Shown one piece after another: positions 57,375-64,000 of a stretch of 64,000 bases of DNA; the stretch's first letter is position 1, and each line of letters starts with the position of its first letter. The stretch is from the NCBI GenBank assembly GCA_963556255.1, contig OY744604.1:76276736-76340735 (forward strand). The letters are read 5' to 3'. The notes beneath the pieces were generated by a model. That model saw only the letters and a program-made list of their open reading frames with translations. It was not told the origin of the DNA and did no database searches. The stretch is from Allolobophora icterica. Its lineage: Eukaryota; Annelida; Clitellata; Crassiclitellata; Lumbricidae. Made by a program: the position numbers and the translations under genes.

Positions 57375-60300
57375 AGTCAGTCAGTCAGTCAGTCAGTCAA
57401 TCAGTCAGTCAATCAGTCAGTCAATCAATCTTTTTCGAAGTAGTACATACATGCTAACAATTCAATGTAGGGCCTACAATCAGTAATTATATAGGCCTGA
57501 ACAGTGAGGAAAAAAATTCAGTGTCCAAGTGCAACTCTCAGTTATGTTTGTTTTACTAGCAGAGACTAAATAAGGTCATGCCTATTCGAAATAGCGATGA
57601 GGCGAAGCTGGGGGAAAGAGTAATGGTAACACTCATTGCCAGGAGAGCAAACGGATCGCGATTCGATGCCCGTAACCGCCACTAGAGCGGCGCCTTTCAT
57701 GGCTGCCAAAACGTGTGTTTATTTAAGACTTTGATTTTACTGTCACGCTTCAGTGTAATCTTACTGCATTCTGTCAGTTTGAATCAATAAAGAAGATTAT
57801 TAGTATCGACTGATCCCAGCTTAATGATAACAGAGATTTATAACAGTAAGCATAAGAGTTCATTAGGACATAGGGCCTATAGGTAGGATCAGTCTCAACA
57901 TTCATAAGTTAGCAATAATGGTCAATCAGTTAAGAGCAGATTTAAAAATAACAAAATTCCGTAATTCATGAATCAGCGTCAATAACATTCCAAAATGTAA
58001 GCGAGTCAAAAGGTCATTGAAGTCTTACCTTTTCAAATACTCCTACCCTGACTCATCTCAGTGCATATTTTAAGAGATTTAGACTACTGGGACTCGGGCC
58101 TGTTTTTGTGACGCAGCGCTCGTGAATAAGTTGGTGCCATGCGCTTGGCCCTCGAGAGGCGCTTTAGAAGTTTGGAGATTACAATATATTACGAATGAGA
58201 TGACAGCTGTTTAACGTAGGCGGAAGCTCCACGGGAGCATCGGGTTTGATAATGTAGAAGAAGAAGAAGAGCAGCGCAGTCCCTTAAGCTAGACCTAAGG
58301 CAGCCATGGGTATGAAGTCTTAGCGACTTCATTTTCTTAGCCTCGGCATATGAGGGCGGGTGGCCAGTCCTCTCCCTCACCCTCTCATCTTCCCACCGAC
58401 AGTGTACGGTCAGTGTACTCATAGCTGAGTGAAATTTACGCAATTCTGGTAAAAACTTCACTAATAAATTAACGAACTACAACGAGTTTGCTGCTATGGA
58501 CGGTGGTACGGACTATGTTTAATATCTCGTAATATCAGACAAAACGCCTCGGAATATCAAAATAGGTGAGCGTCACCGTTTCGACTAACCAACTAAGAGA
58601 TTTCCCTATTCGACTAAATTACTTAATTCTGTACATAGCTGCCTTAAACTTCCCCAAAAGAATAATAATTTTCAATTAGCTCGCCGCTAAGAGACCGTGG
58701 TACAGCCTACGTTTGTTAGGGCCTATATCATAATGTCATGACGTCGCTGAATCGCAAACTGAGCAAGACAGACCTACCTTTTTGCCACAGTTAACACTTC
58801 TAATAGAAAAAAAACAGTCAGACAGGCGGCAGCCTCAGCTGTCTCAACTGCTTATCGTATGCTGGAGCTCTACGGGAGTATCGATTTGATAATGACAGTC
58901 TGACTCGGAATGTTAACTGATGGTTAACTGATTACGATAGATGGCAGTAGTGAAAAAGATGCACACAGCAGAATTGGACGCACCTCATAAACATTTGGAA
59001 ATATTAATATAATTTACAGAAAAATGAGAAATGATGAAGAAAACCAAGACAAATGATGTGAAAGTATGATGTAATCCATTTTTCTAAACAGAGCAGAATG
59101 CTGGACAATATGAAGACAAGATGAGACCAGAATTCTCACACCAGGTTTGAGTCGACTGGAAGGTTCCAGGTAGTTTGAGAAAAAGAAGAAAATTAGAACT
59201 CATGACGTATAAAAGACAAATAATTTTCAGGTTCAAACAGCTCTGCTAGACAAAGACTCCGATGGTCCCACTACAAATGGTTCACGACTTTCCATCTTGT
59301 AGTTTGTGTAATATTTTCATCGAGAATCCAGCTTCTAGTTTCAGTTATATATTCAATGATAATTCAGCTCAAATTAGAAGCTGGATAAGGAATGAAAACA
59401 GTTGATTGTAATATTCAAACATAGCTAGAAGCTGGATGGACAATGAAAATTGAGCTCAAACTGGTAGCTGGGGGAGCGATGAAAAAGAGCTCAAGTTAGA
59501 AGCTGGATTATCGGATGAATATGTAACTGAAACTAGAAGCTGGATTATCGATGAAAACATAGCTTTGAAAGATCGTGAACCATTTGTCCATGAAGCATTG
59601 GTCGGTGAACCATTTTATTCGTGAACCATTTATCGTGACACCGTACTGCATGTGGCAATGGACCGAGGACAATATGGGTCATTTATTCATTCTCATCGCT
59701 GTCAAATGACTGGCGTAAGAAACTGATGATGATGATTGCCAAAACCAAGATCTATCAGCAAGTGTAGGCTATGTGTATTTGCTCACCTTGGCTCAAGCGT
59801 TCAGCAGGTTGGCCTAAATCAGAAGAAGTTTCTGCCGTCTCCGTATCAACAGACTGACAGTGCACCGGGATATCGTCATTAAGCTCTTGATTACCTTAAA
59901 CACAAGAATTTCTGTTATGTTTCATCTCTCATCTTTAATATTTTTTACCAAAAATTTACAACTACAATCAGGATTGGTTATGTTCTGTTTCAAATGACTT
60001 AGCTCTCTTTTGTAGACTCCCAATTATAAATATGTTCATCTTAGACGTATAATTAATACCGAGATAATTAAACTAACACATTCCTTACACATATACGCTC
60101 AAGAATCGTTAAGAATTGCTGGCCACAGATGTTAGTATACACCACTGATTTCCTGGCAATATTACAGATCCTTTATGACATTAATACAATGATGGGCACA
60201 GTAGTATTTTAAATAGATTTCTATTTGCAAGATAGAAAAAATTTTTTTTTGTATTTTGAAAATACTTTTGAAAAGTATTTTCTAAAAGTATTTCCAAAAT

Positions 60301-63007
60301 AGTTTTAAAAAGTATCTAGTATAATTCTAAATACTTCTCTAAAAGTAAAACGATTAAACCGTAGTTTAGGTTGGTAAATTACGCACTTCCATTTTATTTC
60401 TAACACAAAACATGGTAATCCTGACACTGGCGGTCCCAAATTATAAAATGTAAGAAATCGTTTCTTTTCCAGCTTCTACCTTTAGTTACATTTTCATCGC
60501 TAAAAGATCCCGCTTCCAGCCTTATAGTTACATTGTCATCATAGATCCCGCTTCTATTCTTTGTTATATTTACATCGTTAATCCAGCTTCTTTATTCATG
60601 GATTCTGCTTCTATAGTCTGAGTTATATTTTAATCCTTAATCCAGCTTCTATAATTTTCCCGTTTCTATAATTTGGGACCGCGAAAGAAACGAATTCTTG
60701 CATTTTATAATTTGGAACCGCCAGTGTCAGGATTACCGAAACATAATAGGCCTAATCATTGTTCATCCAACTTCTAATCTAAGTTATATGTTCATCGATA
60801 ATCGAGCTTCTAGTGTGAGCCATATTTTCATTGACCATCCAACTTCTAGTTTCGGTTTTAGTATGAAATGTTTTAAATGCTCATAATTTCGGCACTAAAA
60901 CGATATATTTTCATCGCAATTCCACCTTTAGTTTGAGTTTCAGTAATATGTACATCAATCATCCATCCAACTTCTAGTCTGAGTTTTAGGCCTACCAGGA
61001 AATAATTTTTCTACGCGGTAATTTACCAACCTAAACAACGGTTTAACTAGTTTTGTTATTATGTCTTTACAAGTAAAACTTTTTTACAAGGAAAAGTACT
61101 GACACTTCAACTTTAGTGCAGTAACGCGTTTATTTTTAGTTTTGTTATGCAATATATTCAGCAGTCATCCAGCTCCTAGTTTCAGTAATAGGCCTGTGTT
61201 CATCAATCATCCATGCAATTTGTTGCTGCACAACACTGAGGAGGGCTGATCAATCAGTCAGTCAGTCAGTCAGTCAGTCAGTCAGTCAATCAATCAATCA
61301 ATCAATCAATCTTTTTCGAAGTAGTACATACATGCTAACAATTCAATCTACAATCAGTAATTATATAGGCCTAAACAGTGAGGACCATCAGGAAGGAGGA
61401 CGCCAAGAGATTAGAGGCTTTTGAGATGTGGATATAGAGGAGGATGGAGAAAGTGAGTTGGACAGAGCATATGACAAATGAAGAGGTACTGAAAAGAGTT
61501 GTGGAAAAAAGATCACTGATGTCAACATTAAGAGAAAGGCAAAAGAACTGGATTGGGCACATACTAAGAGGAGACTCGCTCTTAAGAGAAATCATAGAGG
61601 GGGAGAATGGAAGGAAGAAGAACGAGAGGAAGACCGCGACAGATGATGCTGGGATGGATGATGACCGACTGATACAGCGGATTGAAGAGAAGAGCACAGA
61701 GAAGAGAAGAATGGCGTCATCGGAAGTTGGAACCTGCAGAAGGGCAGAGAACTTAAAGAGAGAAGAGAAACAGTGAGGAATAAAAACTGAATTCAGTGTC
61801 CAAGTGCAACTCTAAGTTATGTTTGTTTTATTAGCAGAGACTAAATAGGCCTAATGTCAGGCCTATGAGAGGCACGGTGGCCGACTGGGTAGAACGCCTG
61901 GCTTGTAACGCCGAGTGTGCGTAACTGTGCGGGTTCGCGTCCCAATCTGGTCGGTTAATAACCGTGTAGAGACCTTGAGCAAGTCCTTCACTCTCAGTTG
62001 CTTAGTAGGACGTGATGAGCGCCTTGCATGGCTCCCTACAGTTAAATTCGACCCCTGTAATAGACACACATACACAGACAGAGAAGAGAGCAGAGAAACA
62101 CAGAGAGAAGTCAAGGCTTTTACACGGATGGAGAGACAGACATGCAAATACACAGACTGACACACGCACTAAGATAAACACACATACACAGACAGAGAAG
62201 AGAGCAGAGAAACACAGAGAGAAGTCAAGGCTTTTACACGGACGGAGAGACAGACATGCAGATACACAGACTGACACACGCACTAAGATAGACACACATA
62301 CACAGACAGAGAAGAGAGCAGAGAAACACAGAGAGAAGTCAAGGCTTTTACACGGACGGAGAGACAGACATGCAAATACACAGACTGACACACGCACTAG
62401 GATAGACACACATACACAGACAGAGAAGAGAGCTGAGAAACACAGAGAGAAGTCAAGGCTTTTACACGGACGGAGAGACAGACATGCAAATACACAGACT
62501 GACACACGCACTAGGATAGACACACATACACAGACAGAGAAGAGAGCTGAGAAACACAGAGAGAAGTCAAGGCTTTTACACGGACGGAGAGACAGACATG
62601 CAAATACACAGACTGACACACGCACTAGGATAGACACACATACACAGACAGAGAAGAGAGCAGAGAAACACAGAGAGAAGTCAAGGCTTTTACACGGACG
62701 GAGAGACAGACATGCAGATACACAGACTGACACACACACACTATTATACAATTGCAATATATATTGCCAGTGTTTCACGGATGTAGCATTCGGATAAAGA
62801 CATAAGAAGGCATAGAAGAGGAGGAACGCTGGATAATAATATTCAGACATATTGTTCACTTACATTGATTGGCCACTGACGCCCGTGTCTCGCCATGCTT
62901 CAGGACACACGTTATCTCCGCCTCTGCCTTCTTAGTAGGGTTCTTGTTCTTTCTTGACTTCTGCAGCGCCAAGTCGACCATAAGACGCCCTCGAGAGTAC
63001 ATCGTAT
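49130..63007 (-). CDS. Nine-exon gene: zinc fingers, tyrosine-recombinase-like domain, Myb/SANT-like C-terminus
   Basis: Exons (minus): 63007-62864, 59894-59787, 55964-54380, 53698-53422, 52692-52497, 51647-51549, 50902-50789, 50011-49934, 49320-49130. Every junction has AG/GT sites and the phases match (1,1,2,0,1,1,1,1); with ATG at 63002 the joined frame is 2787 nt, 928 residues, without a stop. Domains: acidic N-terminus; C-x2-C-x10-H-x4-H near 204-223 and C-x2-C-x11-H-x3-C near 286-305; recombinase core about 360-760 with FNKRRGGE, STRLRKYVATVSQ, and LGHDVSIFENVYR; acidic linkers; SANT-like end. Likely a nuclear DNA-binding protein. It resembles a family of uncharacterised animal proteins and Crypton-type recombinases; whether it is domesticated or part of a mobile element is inference. 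An exon ending 63450 could supply 5-prime UTR. Confidence 0.82.
49600..49805 (+). repeat. 3-prime end of the YADD LINE family
   Basis: Ends GAATAAAGAACATACTTACTTTACTTACTTACTT and resembles 17100-17195, the 3-prime end of the LINE at 15.7-17.2 kb. Located in an intron of the recombinase-like gene. No coding part left. Confidence 0.6.
50102..50262. repeat. GA/CAGA-rich microsatellite
   Basis: Runs of AGAG, CAGA and ACAC in an intron; similar in composition to the 114-bp tandem repeat at 62 kb. Confidence 0.9.
51895..52012 (-). repeat. Decayed SINE fragment
   Basis: GTGAGTGAAGGATTTGCTTAAGGTCCTTACACAGTGACC resembles the core of the SINE at 52917-53150 (GTGAAGGACTTGCCCAAGGTCC). Confidence 0.55.
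52497..52692 (-). CDS. Recombinase-like exon carrying the His and Tyr residues
   Basis: Acceptor CTTTTAATATAG, phase 0; donor GTTATT, phase 1. Encodes MKWLANHLGHDVSIFENVYR then LQDSTIELAKISRLMMAVD. The His of L-G-H (about residue 721) and the Tyr of V-Y-R nine residues on (about 730) have the spacing of the last catalytic box of tyrosine recombinases (L-G-H-x8-Y). This is the strongest single piece of evidence for the fold. Confidence 0.85.
52917..53150 (-). mobile_element. tRNA-derived SINE
   Basis: Minus strand: GGGGCGTGGTGGCTCAGTGG (A box TGGCTCAGTGG), GCAGGTTCCAATCCCAC (B box), a core with CCTTGGGCAAGTCCTTCACT, then a tail GAGGCGCTATAGAAATATCC and ATGA repeats. A complete-looking copy in an intron; its core and tail match fragments at 51895, 31349 and 37330. 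Confidence 0.82.
53138..53169. repeat. 32-bp perfect palindrome at the SINE 5-prime end
   Basis: GCCACCACGCCCCACG is followed directly by its exact complement. It consists of the first 16 or so bases of the SINE meeting the same bases in reverse, as if two SINE heads faced each other. Confidence 0.92.
53422..53698 (-). CDS. Recombinase-like exon carrying the second Arg box
   Basis: Acceptor TTATTTCTATCAG, phase 2; donor GTAAAC, phase 0. Encodes LPGKGAGGRRVPLILSPNVV (region of the catalytic Lys beta-hairpin) and HPQLIHSTRLRKYVATVSQ. The S-T-R-L-R-K-x-x-A-T pattern matches box II (H-x-L-R-H-x-x-A-T) with Thr in the usual His position, or His three before the first Arg; Arg itself is kept. Confidence 0.82.
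54380..55964 (-). CDS. Main exon: zinc fingers and N-terminal half of the recombinase-like core
   Basis: 1585 nt, acceptor TTATTATAG, donor GTAATG. First an acidic region, then VACFFCDKLLYGKMKRHLEK-MH (C2H2-like) and LPCEHCLGLFLKRDLWRHVA-KC (C2HC-like), a Ser-rich linker, an all-helical core-binding-like part (QQMRQLARLLIEV; PSLGLKIGHILVKCADIKKG; LPLTSDLVKLKEY) and, near the end, VVYSRVVIFNKRRGGETSRL. The Arg of K-R-R-G-G-E (about residue 570) fits the first catalytic Arg box (T-G-x-R-x-x-E). The exon is fully open, which argues for selection. Confidence 0.85.
55965..56759. other. Intron sequence, no supported feature
   Basis: Intron of the recombinase-like gene. Contains GTAGCCTAC/AAAGTA-rich stretches at 56040-56230 that may be a decayed MITE. 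Nothing firm. Confidence 0.35.
56760..57585. repeat. Duplicated repeat block, copy 1
   Basis: From GGATTAAACCGTAGTTTAGG to GCAGAGACTAAATA it matches 60343-61866. It includes several reverse copies of the 35-bp foldback motif (ATCCAACTTCTAGTTTC near 56930, 57045), a CAGT array and a LINE-type tail CTTTTTCGAAGTAGTACATA. It lacks the two insertions present in copy 2, so it serves as their empty site. Confidence 0.88.
57336..57431. repeat. CAGT microsatellite in copy 1
   Basis: About 22 CAGT/CAAT units; the matching run in copy 2 is at 61252-61312. Confidence 0.93.
57596..57720 (+). mobile_element. tRNA-like SINE head
   Basis: GAAGCTGGGGGAAAGAGTAATGG as a possible A-box side and GATCGCGATTCGATGCCC as a B-box side, then GCGCCTTTCATGGCTGCC, which resembles GCGCCTTGCATGGCTCCC in the SINE at 61868. 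It directly follows repeat copy 1, as the other SINE follows copy 2. Confidence 0.5.
58064..58180 (+). repeat. MITE terminus and SINE-like tail
   Basis: CAGTGCATATTTTAAGAGATTTAGACTACTGGGAC equals the right end of the MITE at 32566-33126. Behind it lies a GCGCTCGTGAATAAG...GAGAGGCGCTTTAGAAG sequence like a SINE tail. The partner MITE end was not found. Confidence 0.6.
58960..59300 (+). mobile_element. Decayed RTE-like LINE fragment
   Basis: Plus strand, broken frames: RIGR, HKHLEILI, RKMR, KTKTNDVKV, an AECWTI-like piece near 59095, RQDETRIL near 59125 and RQRLRW near 59255. These follow the order KTKTKIYET, GSECWTMRKQDERRIL, RRLRWFGHVE of the RTE copy at 27345-28515. Its tail is displaced to 59650 by the insertion 59270-59645. 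Confidence 0.6.
59270..59645. mobile_element. Inverted-repeat element with 35-bp motif copies, inside the RTE relic
   Basis: Outer inverted repeat: ACAAATGGTTCACGA near 59272 and TCGTGAACCATTTGT near 59575, followed by two more GTGAACCATTT copies. Between them are about seven copies of the motif with core AGAAGCTGGAT-ATCGATGAA, the first one or two in reverse orientation and the rest forward. It separates the RTE coding relic (58960-59270) from the RTE tail (59650-59738), so it is an insertion. Confidence 0.65.
59650..59738 (+). mobile_element. RTE-like LINE tail
   Basis: GACCGAGGACAATATGGG, then CAAATGACTGGCGTAAGAAA and CTGATGATGATGAT. Matches the 3-prime end of the RTE copy at 27345-28515 read on its own strand. 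Confidence 0.8.
60414..60737. mobile_element. 324-bp element with 50-bp inverted ends and motif copies
   Basis: Ends GGTAATCCTGACACTGGCGG and its inverse, continuing with similarity for about 50 bp (TCCCAAATTATAAAATG). The inside is about six diverged reverse copies of the 35-bp foldback motif (ATCCAGCTTCTA, ATCCCGCTTCTA). Flanks AAAACAT and GAAACAT are a probable 6-7 bp duplication. Copy 1 of the block lacks it at about 56836. Confidence 0.85.
61385..61767 (+). mobile_element. 5-prime truncated RTE-like LINE with 12-bp TSD
   Basis: Encodes SWTEHMTNEEVLKRVVEKRS, QKNWIGHILRGDSLL and a broken GRPRQ-type region, the C-terminal end of an RTE-like reverse transcriptase. Direct repeats AAACAGTGAGGA lie at 61373-61384 and 61768-61779; copy 1 of the block has a single AACAGTGAGGA at 57499-57510. 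Its last 150 bases match the start of this window. Confidence 0.85.
61868..62045 (+). mobile_element. tRNA-derived SINE
   Basis: GAGGCACGGTGGCCGACTGG (A box TGGCCGACTGGG) and GTGCGGGTTCGCGTCCC (B box), then ACCTTGAGCAAGTCCTTCAC core and GCGCCTTGCATGGCTCCC. Lies in the first intron of the recombinase-like gene, directly before the 114-bp repeats. Confidence 0.78.
62060..62740. repeat. 114-bp tandem repeat, about six units
   Basis: TACACAGACAGAG starts at 62071, 62185, 62299, 62413, 62527 and 62641, exactly 114 bp apart; units are nearly identical (AAGATA/AGGATA and AAATAC/AGATAC variants). Because 114 is divisible by three, long open frames run through it on both strands (about 261 residues plus, 285 minus); they are low-complexity and not genes. 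It is in an intron. Confidence 0.95.
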
Positions 63008-63289
63008 CTGAAATGTTCATTTAGCAAGAGTTATATTCCTCAGTCATCGTTCAACAGCTGTTCCTGTCAATCATTGAGCTTCAAACACTAAAGTTGTGCA
63101 GTGCTGTATCCATTACATTGCACCAGTAATTCAATTATAATTGCAATAACATGACTGTAAATGTAACTGCACTAGAATTACTTGATTGTGGAAGTATTTG
63201 AATTACATTTTTTCATAAACGTTGGCAAATGATTTTGAAATTTGGTTAATGTTAATTTACACTATTTTCATACTAAAACAAACTAAAAC

Positions 63290-63385
63290 ATCCAAATTGT
63301 CATTGCAGTAACGTAATTCAATTACATGGTCTGAATTTCTCCTGGAACATCCAAATTGTCAGTGCAGTAACGTAATTCAATTAGG
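63290..63385. repeat. Short tandem duplication upstream of the recombinase-like gene
   Basis: ACATCCAAATTGTCA-TGCAGTAACGTAATTCAATTA occurs at about 63288 and 63348, with GGTCTGAATTTCTCCTG between; that last piece recurs at 63470 next to a candidate 5-prime UTR splice donor (63450). Possible promoter-proximal duplication. Confidence 0.5.
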
Positions 63386-63450
63386 CCTACATGTATTTCA
63401 ACCACTGAACAACACTCAACGTATGACAAAAACAAAGAAGAAGACTTACG

Positions 63451-64000
63451 TTAGGAAGTCGACGATCTGGTCTGAATTTCTCCTGTAACGTCTGCAGTTG
63501 TCTAATGGTAAAGACGACGGAATTACCATTCTCCTGAGCTATTTATACATTGGTGTTAGGGCAGACCGCATAACATCAAACGAACATATCTCACCGTGGC
63601 CAAGCGCCCATAGGGCACGGAGGTCAAAGTCCGCCGTGTTCCTGGAACACCACTGAAGATGCCTCGTTTGATGTGTAAGCTTATAGGATACATAAGGAGG
63701 AACGTCGGTATAACCGATTTCGCTTTGGGACCAAGGGTCTATTCTTCGACCTTTTGCACCTACGAGGATAAGCCACTTCATTTTACTAATAAACAAATTG
63801 AGCGTGAAACTGACCAGTGAACGAATACCATGGTACACAGACTCGCTGATCGAGGTCCGAATCACTAATACAGTGATAGAAACGGACATCTGTGGCTTTC
63901 TGATCAAATTCATTCTCATCCAATCCAGCTCATGACTACTTAGAAGTACCAAATTAAAAATTATTGCAAATATTTTGTGTCATTTGATGCAATTGTATGG
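63451..64000. other. Putative 5-prime region of the recombinase-like gene
   Basis: On the minus strand an AAC/GTAAGT donor at 63450 could end a 5-prime UTR exon; the frame entering the next exon would carry a TAA, in agreement with translation starting at 63002. No core promoter element is convincing. The minus frame 63539-63952 has no recognisable motif. Confidence 0.35.

Larger units (their letters stand above)
60343..61866. repeat. Duplicated repeat block, copy 2, with two insertions
   Basis: Same block as 56760-57585. Relative to copy 1 it contains a 324-bp inverted-repeat element (60414-60737) and an RTE 3-prime fragment (61385-61767). Flanking sequence at both joints is continuous in copy 1. 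Confidence 0.88.

Noticed and set aside
62060..62740. Possible CRISPR-like array
   Set aside because: Units are contiguous without unique spacers, and the genome is eukaryotic. The same applies to the 42/125-bp repeats at 46.9-47.7 kb.
62002..62859. Reading frames of 261 and 285 residues on opposite strands
   Set aside because: Produced by a 114-bp tandem repeat whose period is a multiple of three; low complexity, in an intron, no domain.

Overview
This is a window of an animal (metazoan) nuclear genome. The genes have introns, small exons with matched splice phases, an immunoglobulin-type receptor, and animal-type mobile elements (CR1/L2-like, RTE-like and I-like LINEs, tRNA-derived SINEs, hAT DNA transposons). 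A LINE carrying a 2A peptide and the general repeat mix fit a marine invertebrate (mollusc, echinoderm, hemichordate or lancelet), but I cannot fix the phylum. Coding sequence is sparse and most of the window is transposon debris at several nesting levels.

Host genes, all on the minus strand. (1) A single phase-1 Ig exon at 3640-3966. (2) A probable Ig-superfamily membrane receptor with Ig exons at 32055-32366 and 31463-31765 and a transmembrane exon at 24772-24898, every joint in phase 1. (3) A nine-exon gene from 63007 to 49130 whose exons join without a stop into about 928 residues: two zinc-finger-like motifs, a tyrosine-recombinase fold with Arg, Arg, His and Tyr recognisable, and a Myb/SANT-like C-terminus.

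Layout. 0-3.4 kb: RTE and CR1/L2-like LINE remains. 3.5-9.1 kb: Ig exon, BovB/RTE-like repeat, hAT zinc-finger relic, a TIR element with an 8-bp duplication, an I-like LINE relic. 9.1-15.1 kb: one CR1/L2-like LINE (minus) with a 2A peptide, broken by a probable solo LTR and a hAT-like insertion. 15.7-17.2 kb: another LINE split by a clean MITE. 18-24 kb: SINE, hAT relics, and a hAT element containing a second transposon inside its TA array. 24.7-33.1 kb: receptor gene, tandem hairpin repeats, RTE, SINE, MITE. 33.6-44.9 kb: nested and tandem copies of a TAGGGTG-ended transposon family. 45-48 kb: TA array, foldback repeats, minisatellite in a LINE 3-prime region. 49-63.5 kb: the recombinase-like gene, its introns full of SINEs, a duplicated repeat block, RTE pieces and a 114-bp tandem repeat.

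The strongest candidates for something little described are two. First, seven related transposons (21.7-44.9 kb) share TAGGGTG/TAGGGTT ends and relics of one transposase family (D-T-T-x-x-N-T-G, then C-x-x-H, then a VVND-AER motif near the C-terminus); at least five sit in TA dinucleotide arrays, and the two that do not show perfect 8-bp target duplications. Second, the intact multi-exon tyrosine-recombinase-like gene. A third is a roughly 35-bp motif that recurs in both orientations in foldback structures across 45-61 kb.
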